DNA from: Escallonia rubra
Lineage: Eukaryota; Streptophyta; Magnoliopsida; Escalloniales; Escalloniaceae
Length of the DNA stretch: 64,000 nucleotides
Assembly (NCBI GenBank): GCA_033065855.1
Contig: JAVXUO010001291.1
Span: 1 to 64,000, forward strand
Direction of reading: 5' to 3'
Shown: positions 43,531 through 55,880 of the stretch, piece after piece
How the letters are laid out: each line of letters starts with the position of its first letter
Position numbering within the stretch: the first letter of the stretch is position 1
Position numbers and translations under genes: made by a program
The notes under the pieces: generated by a model
The model's input: the letters and a program-made list of their open reading frames with translations, nothing else
Database searches by the model: none
Told to the model about the DNA's origin: nothing

Positions 43531-44069
43531 AGAGTAACTCTTTATTTCCGCTGGGGATCGATGAGCACCCCGCGTGTCAGTTCATGGCCTCGACGAGATA
43601 GTAGAAAACACCAAAAATAATGTAGTTCAATTATAATTTAAATATAAGTCTAACATTATGACTAAATGCTAATATCAAATATACATGATGCCGTCGAACC
43701 CATTGTAGAAGGAGAACCAACGTGCGGGTGGAGGGCTCGGCCTGGGGTTGGGGCTGCGGCAGCTGCTAGGGCTGGGCCCGCTGGATGCTTGTCTATGTGC
43801 CTCGTCATAGCAAGCAACGCGGAGGTGAGAGCCACCGGGGTGGACGCAACTCGGCGTCCACCGCGACCTTGAATGGCCCGTAACTGATGACACGAAATTG
43901 GTTTTGTATAAAGGAAGTCCAAAGAGATTTACACATTAAAATGACAACATGAAACTGCTACCAAATGCTTTCGATTACACTAAAGCTGCAGAAACACTAA
44001 ATGAATCAGATGAATGAGTAAGTTATCATATTACTACAGAGTAATCAAATACACGTCACACTGGGAATG
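43531..44069. other. Unassigned, with a GC-rich block
   Basis: 43720-43875 is GC-rich and opens frames on both strands (for example RPGVGAAAAARAGPAG) without recognisable motif. The rest is A/T-rich. Confidence 0.4.
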
Positions 44070-44565
44070 AATACGTCCTTGGGCTCATGGCAAAGGTAGA
44101 AAAACTTGCAGCCACAAGATATCACACTTCCCAAAAACATAATGTGTGCAAATTGAGTAGCAAATAGGCGAACGAAGCAAGAAGTTCAACATTGGTTAAT
44201 GGATCTCTAAGAAGGGGATACAACCATGGGTGCCAGTGGTTAGCAAAGGGCGATTGGAGAAATCATAAGATTATCGGTTCATGGTGGCGAACACTAGGGC
44301 CATGAGCCATGTGGTGCAGCATTTTGGAAGTGTAGCTAATGAAAATGTAGGAAGGTCGAGGCTTGAAGTAATTTTGTAGCAACAAAACCCCTTTGAGCTC
44401 GGACGTTGGTTTATGACAAAAGCCTTTGTATTGAAGCAGTTGTTCAGTCATCCAGTCTTTTGCTTTGGGAAGGCTCAGGATCAACTCTTTGTGTTTTTTG
44501 TAGGTTTCTTCGTAGTCTTCTTCTCCTTCTCCCCTTTTTCCTCTTCCAATAGTGTCGGCACTCAA
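44070..44565 (-). pseudogene. Cytosolic sulfotransferase pseudogene, copy 2
   Basis: The minus-strand frame from 44565 gives EEDYEETYKKHKELILSLPK, then WMTEQLLQYKGF and GVLLLQNYFKPRPSYIF. A frame change near 44330 follows, in the region of the PAPS loop. Sequence resumes with CKFFYLCHEPKDVF at about 44070-44115, the 3'-phosphate site. It is less interrupted at the N-terminus than copy 1 but also lacks the C-terminal half. Confidence 0.82.
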
Positions 44566-45411
44566 AATGTAGCATGTTGAAGTATTTTAATAAAAATACT
44601 TTACCTATTTTGCAAAATATTTTTCAAGCAATAATTACTTTATTATTATTGTATCGTAAAAAGTATTAACTAATATTTTTCTTTATACCGCTTTTATTGG
44701 TACAAAAGTGTGTATTGCAAATAGTTTATGTCAATATTTATGTGGACAATAATACGTTATTATAAAGATTAATGATGTTACTTAATAAGACCACTATACA
44801 AAGACAAATTCTTATAGTTGCTGAAAGAGAAGATTTTTTTGTGTGCACGTTACAAGCTCTTTCATTTTCTACCTAATATATGTCGGGGCTTGTGTCTTAA
44901 GAGACTTGGTCCTCTACATTGTCCTACTCACATATCTATGTTTTCCTTAAGTACAAGTCTCGTACTAAAGACAAATCAAACTTATGATTTCATGATCATG
45001 TTCTTTTAAGAGTGTGAGATAATTGTTATGTGTCTGTTGGGCAAAGAAGAGTATTGGGTGAAATTTCAACTTCTGTCAAATGGTGCAAACTTAGATAAGT
45101 TGTAGCAAATTGAATTGGGTTGTTGTATCCTGGAGGCCGTGCGTCAGGACCTATTGTACTGCTACATTACAAAGGGTGCAAACCGTCTTTTTGAAAGCGA
45201 CCTAGTCCGCCCCTCAACCGTAATATACTTGTTTCTAATGTGTCCAAGATAGATCCTTTGGACCCTTAAATGGATGGTACCTTGCATGGAAGAACAATGT
45301 CACGAACCTAAGAGCATTAAGATAAACGAATTTCTCATACTCACAACTGACAAAGGTAAAAATGTTCTAAAGGTTTTCCAGTACTCATTTTTTATGTAGA
45401 TTTGCTTGCAT
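44566..45411. other. A/T-rich sequence, no feature seen
   Basis: No ORF or repeat that I can name. A possible 5-bp duplication TGCAT precedes the next repeat. Confidence 0.4.
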
Positions 45412-47546
45412 TGTAACACCCCTGAATTTTTTAAGCATTAGTCAATCAATCGATCGATCACTTAGTGGTATAGATAATCTCTATCCTTTAAAATAGAATC
45501 AATGTATACCAGAACTTCTACAATTCCCAAATTAACAATCTAATGATTTAAGTATACGAAACATAAAATTTCAAAATATTTTCCCTCGCATGGGCTTAAC
45601 TAACAAAATAAAAGAATTTACATTTATTCCAAATCCAAGCTTCAACTCTCCCAAGTAATCTATTATTGGTTATTACCTGCAGAAGGGAACAGAAAAATGG
45701 GGTGAGCTTTCGAGAGCTCAGTAAGGTCGCTCAAAATCTAGAAGAGGAATACAAACGATTTAGAGAATTCATTTAAATAGCAACATGGGAAAGGATTCAA
45801 CTCAATCTCTAAAATCAGAAATCAACAGAAACAATTTCGATTACAATGTAAACAATGCAGATTATATTGAACATGAGCACATTTGCAAAGCCACACAGGC
45901 AGTGCATGGAAACACTTAGCAAAGCCACACAGACAGTGTGGGTAATCACTTAGCAAAGGCACAAAGGCGATGCTCAACACTGTGGTTACAAATGCATATG
46001 AACACTAACTAGACCATTAAGGTACTAGCATTTCCCGACAATAACAGACCATCTTTATATCACCCCCGATACAGACCATCCTCATAACTCCTCAATACAC
46101 TAACTCATGTCATTATACATAATGTAATAATCGATAATACAATGATTAAATCGATGCACAACGAGAAATAAATACAGAGCATCGAATAGGATTTTCAATA
46201 AACGTATAATGCTTAAAACAGGGTATTAATGGCAATCGATGCAGTTTCATAACAACTATAATCGAGTCCAATGAAACTTCAATAACAATTTTAAAAAAAA
46301 TATTTTCGATATCAAATAGATGAAATAGGGTTTCGGAAGAAATCCCTTACCTCATTCGATAAAATGCGCTCGCTGCTATTTAACTTCGTACAAATCTCGA
46401 ATTAACCTAAATTAGCAGATTAATTATTAGAATACAACCTAGCCTCACAAATAATTAATCTAATGCTAATTCTTAATCGTTGCTCACTCCGACACTCTTA
46501 ACGTAAACGAAAACGAATCGGATTCCTTGAACGATTAAACCTAACCGATAACACTACAAACTCTATAACGCATTTAGACACTCCAAAATTCATAATAAAT
46601 ACTCATAAAATAATTTTATACCTTAACAGCTTAACAAGTTACAATATAAAATTTCTGAATTTTTGAAATTTTGAATATTTTTGAATTAAATACAATTTTC
46701 TTAAATACTAGAAAAACCCAAAAATAACAATTAATACTTATAGCTCAAATCAAAGTCCTATAATTTTTATGATAGCTTCCTAGTATAGGAAAAATACTGA
46801 AACTGCAATTAGGATTTAAAATGTACCAAAATAATTTTAAAATCATCTGTTTTGCTAAATTAGTTGAGATATGGATTCCGTACTAAATCAACTCTAAAAA
46901 TTACGAAATTGAAAATGAAATTTATCTATATTATAGAAACAATACATTAATTTTCTCCGAATTTAATAAGAATTTTAAAGACTCCAAATGAGTTTTAGAA
47001 AAATTGCATTTGTGGAAATATGAAAAATACCAAACCATATCAGAAAAATATGAAATCTTAACAGTAACTATAAGTTTACCTGAAGAACAGTTCTCTAAAG
47101 TTTCATTATTTTTTGACAATCTTGTGATACCTAACAGCCACGTGGTACAATCGGGCAAGCATAATGTACCACTCTACTTCATAAACCCACTTACCCACTT
47201 TCTTCTTCTTCTTCTTCCTTTCTATTCTCTACCCACTGACCAGAAACTCAGACTTACACACAGGTTCACTCACGGCAGCCCCTTCTTTCTTTCTTTTTTC
47301 TTCTTCTTCCATACACATTACTCACATATATATACACACTAATAATACACTACACTCACCTTCCTTACACACACACACATGCACACCTAACAACAAAGCA
47401 GAGTGTTGTAACTCTCTTCCGCTTCTCCTTTTTCTTTTTCTTTTCCTTAAACCCACTCCACACACCTCATTTTCACACACACCCACCACACACTTAATTT
47501 TTGTGATTCATGTACCCACACATCAAACCCATTACACATGCATGTT
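45412..47546 (+). repeat. LTR-like repeat, TGTAACAC family, left part
   Basis: It starts TGTAACACCCCTG. 45412-46300 aligns in blocks with 32375-33240 (GAATACAAACGATT, GGTATTAATGGCAATC). 45890-45990 has tandem CACTTAGCAAAGCCACA units, the same as in 17317-17420 inverted. Beyond 46300 it carries sequence absent from the solo LTR but related, in reverse, to 54190-55800. 47160-47480 is a pyrimidine- and CA-rich stretch. The hAT element interrupts it at 47546. Confidence 0.6.
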
Positions 47547-49116
47547 CAGGGGCGGACGCATGTTGGGACAAGGGGGGGTTGAAGCACCCCCTGACTTCAG
47601 GAATATTTTTTTTTGGGAATCGCACTGACCCCGTTCCCCGAGACCCGTTCCCCAATCCCCGATACCCCGTTCCCCGAGAGACCCACAATCAACTCTCTCT
47701 CTCACGATCTCCCCGGCGACCAGTGGACAGTGAACCGACCGGCGACAGATCCCACCCACCTTGACCTTCAGTCCTTCACTCCCCTTCACTCCTTCAGACA
47801 GTAGCTTCGACGATGACGAGGGACGACAGAGTGACGTCGTGAGCCCGTGACCGGACGACGACCTCCCGCAGTCCCGCGAGTCCCGCGACGCCCTTGAAGA
47901 ACCAGATCTGAGACTGAGATCTGGTCATCTTGACCGCTGACGCCCTCCCGCAGTCCCGCGAGTCCTGCCTGCTGGGGCCTGGGAGTGCCGAGTGCTGGCT
48001 ATTGAGGCAGCTGAGCTGCTCTGCTGAGTGCTGACTGCTCACAGCTCACAGCTCCCTGCTGCAAAGTATAAGTGTGTCTGCCTTATTGCCTTAAGCAGTT
48101 AAGCCCTTCGGCCCCTTCCAGCTTCCACTGCCTCACTGAGTCACTGGACATTTAGTGACAAAAAATAGTGTGAGGCTCTTCAACTTTTATCATTTCTTTC
48201 TTGCTTTTGATCTAAAATTTTGTACAATGGTCAATGCTGCAAAATACTGCTTCACTGCTTCTGCTTGTCTGCTTCTAAATTCTAATAATTTGTACAATTA
48301 TGCAAAATAAATAAAGAAACAAAGAAAAGAACTTATTTCATTTTATACTAAATGTCTAGAATACCTTATATAGTTATATTGATCATTGATCATTGATGTC
48401 TTATGTCTAACCAAATAACCAATGACAATTTTATGTGAATTTTGGCCACCTTAGTCCTTAAAAGGCTTAGATATAATTGTTATTTGTTAAACTTTGTTCT
48501 GAACACTATACAAAGAAGATGAAACCTTATAAAAACCCTAAACAAGAATTAAATATGAGCTTCATTTTTAGCCACCTTGGCTTCACTGTTATCACTATAT
48601 AATTATTATGGTGAATTGGTGATTGGTGACAAAAGTAGAGTTCACATTAAAAAATAACTCTAAATAAGCACCTTATTATTAGGTGTCAATTTTGTAGAAC
48701 TGTACAAGCACAATTAGAAGTACTAATTAAGGAAAAATAGTAATAATGTTGGCAACAAAAGTGAAATATTAAGGCAATGGAAATTTTTAATTTCTCATTC
48801 TCATTTTTTTTCTCTCTTTTTATCAAATTAATGCAGGCACATGGAAGTTTAGACCAACACCTGGATTGGTGGCTTCAACTGCTTATCATAATTCATCATC
48901 AGCTGTTGTGACTCTTTGAGGTAATGATTTAATTTTAGTTTAATAAGTAAATTTTAGTTTAATATGATAATATGTTAACATTTATATTTTAGTTTAATAT
49001 GTTAAATTTAGTGTAATATGCTAATATAATAACATGTACAGTTATTTAACTATGTGAATTTGTGTTGAGATATTGAGTTTTTTTTTCCAATGTGTGTGTG
49101 TGTGTTTTTTTTCAGA
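47547..49116 (+). other. hAT 5' region
   Basis: GC-rich to about 48060, then A/T-rich. Acceptor-like sites AATGCAG near 48836 and TTTTTTTTCAG ending at 49115 suggest spliced leader exons before the ATG at 49117. No conserved coding sequence recognised. Confidence 0.5.
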
Positions 49117-51540
49117 ATGGATAAGTTTTTTAAAAAGCTAGGGAAATTGGCAGAATCCTCGCAGCCTAATCAAGATAGTATTCTACAGTCTTCAATTTTA
49201 ACAGTAATGGACAAGGCTCATTTTGTGCATCGAGATGTTGATTTCGGGCGTTCAAGTAGAATTCGTGATGAGTTCAACTCTGATGAGCTTATTGCGGATC
49301 CTGGCTTGCGTCCGAATATTATGGATTATAGTCTCAATATTCGAGATAAAGTTCGACGAACATATTGGTCGAAAGGTCCTTGCCAACCTCGTAGCCACAA
49401 TTTTCCATTTACACAATTCGGGAAACAATCTCGTCGTTTTGTTTCTTCTTGGTTTGACCGTCATGCGAGTTGGTTGGAGTATAGTGTAGCAAAAGATGAA
49501 GCATATTGTTTATGTTGCTACTTATTTAGCAATGCTCATAGAGAGTAAGGGTGTGGTGGTACTTTTGTCAGTTATGATTTTAACGATGGAGAAAGAAGGA
49601 AAAATTCAAAAACCATGTTGGAGAAATCGATATTGCACACAACCTTGCTTTAAGTAAGTGTCAAGCCTTTGATAACCCAAAGCAGAGTATTAAAGTTGTT
49701 TTGTCTAAGCAAACAGATGAAAGTAAGGTTCAATACCGTACTCGCTTGACTGCATCAATTGATGTCATTCAGTTGCTCTTACGTCAGGGTTTGTCTTTCT
49801 GTGGGCATGATGAATCTAACGAATCTGAGAATCAGGGAAATTTTATAGAACTTTTAGAGTTCCTTTCGGATCACAATGAGTGTGTGAAAAAAGTCACGTT
49901 GTCAAATGTTCCTCAGAATCTCAAATTGACATCACCAAAAGTTCAGAAAGAAATTGTTAGTGCCATTGCTGGAGAAATAAGAGATGCAATTGTTGGAGAC
50001 ATTAAAACTGAATTATTTTCCATTTTAGTTGACGAGTGTCGTGATGTCTCAGTCAAAGAGCAAATGGGATTTGTTTTGAGATATGTGGACAAAATAGGAT
50101 GTGTCCTTGAACGTTTTATTGGTATTGTCCATTTTGAAAGTACCGCTGCCTTATCACTGAAAAACACGATTGATGGTTTGTTTTCAATGCATGAATTGAG
50201 TATTTCAAGAGTTCGTGGACAAGGCTATGACGGATCAAGTAATATGCAAGGTGAATTCAATGGTCTTAAAGCCTTAATTCAAAGGGAGAATGAAACTGCT
50301 TATTATATTTATTGTTTTGCTCATCAACTTCAGCTAACTCTTGTAGCTGTTGCCAAGACACACAATCAGATTTCCTTACTCTTTAATTTGGTTACTAGAG
50401 TAGTAAACACCATGAGAGTCTCATGCAAATGAAGAGATGCTCTTCGAGAAAGTGAAGCCATTCATCTTGTTCATGCTCTTGCAAATGGTGATATTACAAG
50501 TGGTCGGGGTTTAAATCAGGAACATGGCATCAAAAGAGCGGGTTAGACCCGTTGGGGATCACATTATGGTGCATTATTGAATTTGATTCTTATGTTTGCT
50601 TCAGTGATAGACGTGCTTAATAAGGTTGCTGACAATGCTCCAGATTATGATCAGAGAGGTGAAGCATTGTGCCTTTTGAAGACGGTGCCAACTTATGATT
50701 TTGCCTTTAACATACATTTGATGAAGACCATTTTGGGGATAACGAACGAACTTTCACAAGCATTGCAAAAGAAAGGTCAAAACATTGTGAATGCAATGAA
50801 TTTGGTAAGCATAACAAAGCAACAATTGAAGAACTTGAGAGATTATGGGTGGGAAGGCTTGTTGGACAAGGTTTTAGGATTTTGTGTAAAACATGAAATT
50901 GAAGTATTGGACATGAGTGCGCGAGGTTTGTAACCCGAGGAGGCGAAAACGTAATGCTGAAGAAGGTACAAATCTTTATCACTATCGTATTGATACGTTT
51001 TTAGCTGTTGTTGATTTGCAAATCAGTGAATTGAATAATCGTTTCAATGAGGTAACTACATAGTTGCTTATTTGTATGGCATGCCTCGATCCAAGTGATG
51101 ATTTTTCTGCTTTTAATAAGCAGAAATTGATACGCCTTGCACAGTTTTATCCATATGACTTTTCTCCAATAGAGCTTATGATACTTGGAAGTCAGCTTGA
51201 GACTTATATTATGGATGTGCGGTCATGTGAAGAGCTTTATGATGTAAAGGGAATTGGTGAACTTGCTATGAAGTTAGTTGAGTTGAAAAAGGATGTGATA
51301 TATCCTTTGGTGTACTTGCTCATAAAATTGGTCTTACTCTTGCCTGTTGCAACTGCTACTGTGGAAATGACTTTCTCTGGAATAAAGATAATAAAGACTC
51401 GATTTCGGAATCGAATGGGAGATGAATGGATGAATGATAGTTTGATTTGCTACATTGAGAAAAATGTCTTCAAAACTATTGGGAACGAGGCTATTATCAA
51501 GCGCTACCAATCTTTGGGGCTTCATCGAATAGTAATTTAG
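49117..51540 (+). pseudogene. hAT transposase (TTF zinc finger, DUF4371-like, hAT dimerisation)
   Basis: It starts MDKFFKKLGKLAESS right after an acceptor-like TTTCAG. The TTF-type zinc finger occupies about 49360-49540 (YWSKGPCQPRSHNFPF, AYCLCCYLF). The RNase H-like catalytic region follows (LFSILVDECRDVSVKEQMG, RGQGYDGSSNMQGEFNGL, YCFAHQLQL). The C-terminal hAT dimerisation domain is at 51300-51540 (LLPVATATVEMTFSGIKIIK, RMGDEWMNDSLICYIE). Breaks: TAA near 49546 with a frame change after it, TGA near 50430, TAG near 50544, and stops plus a frame change at 50930-51063. The enzyme would cut and paste hAT ends. This copy is dead but recent enough for the domains to be clear. Confidence 0.92.
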
Positions 51541-51759
51541 TAATTTCGCTTAGAAACACTTGGAGTATAACTTGTAATTGTAGTTTTTTTGTTCTACTTG
51601 TAAAGAGTCTTTAATGACTCTCGTGAAACTTAATAATACTTTTTGTATGTTTTATAAGTGCACTTTGTTTTTAATATTATTTTAATAAAAAATTTGGTAA
51701 CGGACATATAATTTTTGCACCTCCTGAAAAATATTCATGGTTCCGCCCATGTGCATGTT

Positions 51760-52540
51760 GTATCTCCCTCATAGACAGTTTCTTCCTTCTCCTTTCCTTT
51801 GGTAATCCTAGCAAAACAGCTTCCTGGAACAATTGTAACTCTGTCCAGTGCTTTGTTTTACATAAGTTTGATAGACACCCTTTTTCCTATTCTCCAAGTG
51901 ATTGAAGAAATGACAATGTTTCTGATCTTTTATATTGGGTCACTAATATTGAAAAATCAACGACTATATCTCTCCCACGATAGTCCTTTTTTTCTTGTTT
52001 TGCCAAATCTCTTCCACAGTTCACTGCAAATGATGTAAGAAATAAAATTATGCAAAGGAAAAATCAAAGAACCCTTTATTGGCATTTTTCCTTCCCAACT
52101 CGCAATGAGAGGTAATAAAATATTTGGATTCATGAAAATCTATGAAAATAGGGTTCATCAGAATTATCTAAACATGGGATTACGCAAATGCAGCGTGATC
52201 AAGATTTTGGGCAACAAGAAACAGAGGATAAGAAGATTAAAGATTTGGCTATGAAACAACCATATTATTGGCAGAGTTAGAAGCTTTGGAGCGTACCCAG
52301 AAATCCGAGAGAAGAAATAGACACAGCAACATATCTTTGTCTCTCTGTTATGGACCCAAAATTTGAAGCAGTCGTTACCTCAAATGAACTGAGGTACTGA
52401 GATTACTTCCTCCTCTTTCTTTCTCTTGTTGTATTTCTCTCTTTCACGAGCGCACACACACGTAGATCTTCTCTTGAAACTCTCTCTCTCTCTCTTTACT
52501 GTTTTCTCTATCTGTTTGGCAGTAACAGAAATGTAACACC
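51760..52540 (+). repeat. LTR-like repeat, right of the hAT insertion
   Basis: Continues the sequence interrupted at 47546. Non-coding, CT-rich near 52400-52500. No clear TGTTACA end was found. Confidence 0.45.
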
Positions 52541-52789
52541 CCGAACCTTGGTAATGCTAGCCGGTTAGTTTAATATAAGCGACGACTTCTTTGTGCAAGA
52601 TTTAGCGTAAAAAAAAATTTAGCGAAATTTAAACGGTAACTTCTAGCGACGATATTTTTATTTAACTTTTTTTTAACGATGACTTATTTTTAGCATCGAT
52701 ATACTTTTAGCGACAATTAGTGAAGTTGGTTAGTAAATAAATAAATATATAAAAGCCAAAATTAAAAATCTGATTTCTAAATAAATATA
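52541..52789 (-). repeat. LTR-like repeat, TGTAACAC family, inverted copy, first part
   Basis: It begins TGTAACACCCCGAACC, matching the inverse of the solo LTR's right end (TGTAACACTCCGAATC). TAGCGACGA phrases follow, as in 33290-33660 inverted. A Mutator-like element interrupts it, and sequence resumes at 54190. Confidence 0.6.
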
Positions 52790-53447
52790 GGGTTAATAAC
52801 AAAATTGTCCCCTGAGGTTTACACATTTTTGCACTTTGCTCCCTGTGTTTACAACTTTTGCAATAATGTTCCTTGGGGTTGACAAAACAATTGCAAACAG
52901 CTTCAAAAGCGGATGACCGTTAAAATTCCAACGTTAAGTCCTCATGTGCACAGCACATACCGTTTTGGCATGGGCATGTTTGTCATTTTCACCACCCCAT
53001 CTCCCATTTCTCTCTCTATGTTCCTCTGCTTCTCTCTCTCTCTCTCAGTTTTAATGGTAGAAAAACTGGAAAACTAAGTGGACGATTGCAACACGGCATT
53101 CTTGTCGTCACAAAGTGCCCTCAAAGGTTAAAACACAAACCATTTCCACTTTCTCTCTTGAAATTGAAAGGCAAAAAATCACACAAGAAAAAAAAGGAAG
53201 AACCCTAATTGGCTTCAATTTTTAGAGAGAGGATCCTTCCGATGAAAGTATCTAGTATCTTAAATCATATGCTTTTGGCTACTTGGCTTTGCTCATCAAT
53301 TGGGCTTAGGATTGATTAGGACCATCATATCCTGGACAATTGACTGGCTTGCTGAAGAGCTCAATCTTTTTGGTCAACTGAAAGGAAGTCATGCTTTTAT
53401 CTTGCGGTTTTTGGTGGAATTGTATGTGAAAACAGCAATCATGATGC

Positions 53448-53480
<33 letters not shown>

Positions 53481-54143
53481 ACCCCCTTCCCCACCTCACC
53501 CCCGGTAGCGCGAGAAAGCTTCTTTCTATTTTTCTGGGTTAGCTCCATGGGAGTTGGAGGAACTCAAAGTAGTTGCTGGTACTCATAGAATGATGCAACT
53601 TCTGCTTCCCTACATCTCTAAAGCCCGACAGAGATTGGAAAGTGCATAGTTTTGTTCCCTGTGGCAAGTGATGAAACTTGGAATTAGTTTCCATAGAGAA
53701 GCATTGTATTTACAGGTGCAAGACAGAGAAAGTGGTGCCTGGTTAACCAGTTTCCATTACATAATGCTTCATTTACTCTAGCTTTTACCGGTACCTGATC
53801 CTATCCGTCATGTAGCAAGTTCACTAAAATGAGAGTTTCTTCGTCGGAAGGTTTAGGTCACTCAATTGTCATCATCGATTTAGTTTCCCGTTTTTCTACC
53901 ATTGACGCCGAAAGAGAGAGAGAGAAGAGCAGATGATGAGGTAGGGGAAATGACAAACATGTCCATGCCAAAATGGCATGTGTTGTGCACATGCGGACTT
54001 AACGCCGGAATTTTAACGGCCATCCACTTTTGAGCTGTTTGAAATGATTTTGTCAAACTCGAGGGACATTATTGTAAAAGTTGTAAACACGGAGCGAAGT
54101 GCAAATACGTGTAAATCTCAGAGGACAGTTTTGTCATTAACCC
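52790..54143. mobile_element. Short Mutator-like element (1354 bp)
   Basis: Inverted terminal repeats of about 200 bp start GGGTTAATAACAAAATTGTC (52790) and, inverted, GGGTTAATGACAAAACTGTC (54143). A perfect 9-bp duplication ATAAATATA lies at 52781-52789 and 54144-54152. The interior (53040-53930) is single-copy-looking and contains a run of about 30 C at 53451-53480. An open frame (ISWTIDWLAEELNLFGQL) may be a captured plant gene fragment. No transposase. Confidence 0.88.

Positions 54144-54185
<42 letters not shown>
54144..54185. repeat. TA microsatellite
   Basis: About 20 TA units next to the Mutator-like element, overlapping its target duplication. Confidence 0.9.
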
Positions 54186-54190
<5 letters not shown>

Positions 54191-55880
54191 AAAGAGAGGG
54201 AACCAGGATTAATTTAGGGAGGAATTAAACATTTGCATAATCTATTTTCGGTTACTACAGACGGGAGAGAGAGAGAGAGAGTCTCTTTCGATTACAACAG
54301 AGAAGAAAGGAAGAGAATTCTTTTGTGTTCGTGAAAAAAAAAACAAAAGGAAGAGAGAGTCTTGCCGACAAGGTTTCCGGCGAGACGGTGGAATCTCCGG
54401 TAAGTCATCTAGTTCTTTTTTCTCTAAATTTCGTCATTGTGATATGGGAATAAGGGGGCTGGGGTGTTGGTTTGTGTTTTGCATGAAGAAAGGGCAGCCA
54501 TGGTGGCTGCCGTAGTGAGGGTCTGAGGGAGAAAAAGAGCTACAGTTATAAAGCAGTCATGGCTGCCATAGGTATATGATACATGTGATGGTGGTGGTGT
54601 TTGAAGACAGTGGATAGAAATTAAGGTGAAGGTCACGTTTAGGGCAGCCAAGGTGGCAGCCTTGTTATGTGAGTTGGGGGCTGAAATGGTATAGCCATGG
54701 CTGCCTAGTGAGGATGTGGGTATTGGGTTGTTTGGGGTAGCGTGGTGTGGGTTTTCTTGCTTGTAGTGTGGACGACTGCGTGAAGGTTGTTATGAGCCTG
54801 TGTATGCATGTGTGAGTGAAGAGCTGGACCTGTGTTTTGTGTTGGTGCGTGTTTGGTGGGTGATAGTGAGTGCGTGTATATGTTGTCGACGGGGGAAGGG
54901 AATGGGGCTGCAAAGGCAGCCGGGAATATTTGTGTGTTACAGGGAATGGTGGGTATGAATTGTGCACGGTGGTGTGAGTATGAATGTGCGTGAATGTGTG
55001 TGCAAAATGGTATGGTGTAAGCTGATGAGTGTAATTGGGTGTGTCGTGTGTGCATATACAAGTGCATGAGTGTGTGGGCTGTAGTGCTGTGTGTGTGAGT
55101 GCTTCATGGGTGAGTATGTGTTAGTGGGTTTATGAAGAAGAAGAGGGTGGAAGATGGAAGTGGTGTTGGTGATGTGTGTGTGTGTGTCTGTGTGTAATAT
55201 ATATATATATGTATGTGTGGGTGAACTGAAGTGGGTTCATGTGAGTGTGATTAAACAAACGAAAAGAAAAAAAAAAAAAGAGAAGAGAGTAACAGCTTTT
55301 GGGTGTGCCTTTGTAAGGAAGATAAGTGAATTATGGGTATTGAGTTAGCGTTAGGCACGAAGCAAGCATTCGATAGTGTACGGTAATCATTAGCCCGCAA
55401 AACTTTAAAGTATAATACTTTAGGCCATATTAGAATTCTTGGTAAAAAAATTTCAATTTTCTGAAATCGTATGTATTTTTAATATTTTCTGTAAGTACAA
55501 ATTTATAAAATTCTTTTAAGCCTTTAGACACATGAAAATGTTTTGGAAAATTTAGAGTAATGTTTTTGTATCATAAAGACAACTCAGTTTCAGTTTAGTA
55601 AATTTTGGAGTTGATTTGCTGTGGTTTTCGTATCGCATTGTTTTTAGCAAAACGAATAATTTAAAAATAGTTTTAATGTCTTTTAAATTCTGATTTTAAT
55701 TTATATAATTTTTATACTTATTTTAAAGCTGTTACAAAAATTATGGTCTTTTCTGAATTGGATATGACCGCTATTAGAGAATGGAGGGGACATAGACATG
55801 TTGTCACATGCATGCATTCATTTACATATCAACTCTACTTTGGTTTTTAATTTATGTAGTATATAGTAATCTCAGTCGTC
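54186..55880 (-). repeat. LTR-like repeat, inverted copy, second part
   Basis: GT-rich (54780-55220). Related in reverse to 46450-47480 (GAGTTGATTT, TTTAGCAAAAC). 54490-54920 has repeated GGCAGCCA/TGGCTGCC motifs. No gene. Confidence 0.5.

Larger units (their letters stand above)
47547..51751 (+). mobile_element. hAT transposon, nearly complete, decayed transposase
   Basis: Left end CAGGGGCGGACGCATG at 47547. Right end reads, on the minus strand, CATGGGCGGAACCATG from 51751. A perfect 8-bp target duplication TGCATGTT (47539-47546 and 51752-51759) is diagnostic of hAT. The 4.2-kb body encodes a TTF-finger/hAT-dimerisation transposase. Confidence 0.95.

Noticed and set aside
43666..43922. GC-rich ORFs on both strands as a host gene
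   Set aside because: Low-complexity Ala/Gly/Pro content and no conserved motif; unequal evidence for either strand.
53451..53480. Poly-C run encoding a proline tract
   Set aside because: Homopolymer run, likely unstable or of uncertain length, with no protein support. The same holds for the G run at 31903-31923.
54665..55067. His/Thr/Pro-rich minus-strand ORFs
   Set aside because: Produced by the GT-rich repeat composition; no motif and no start context.
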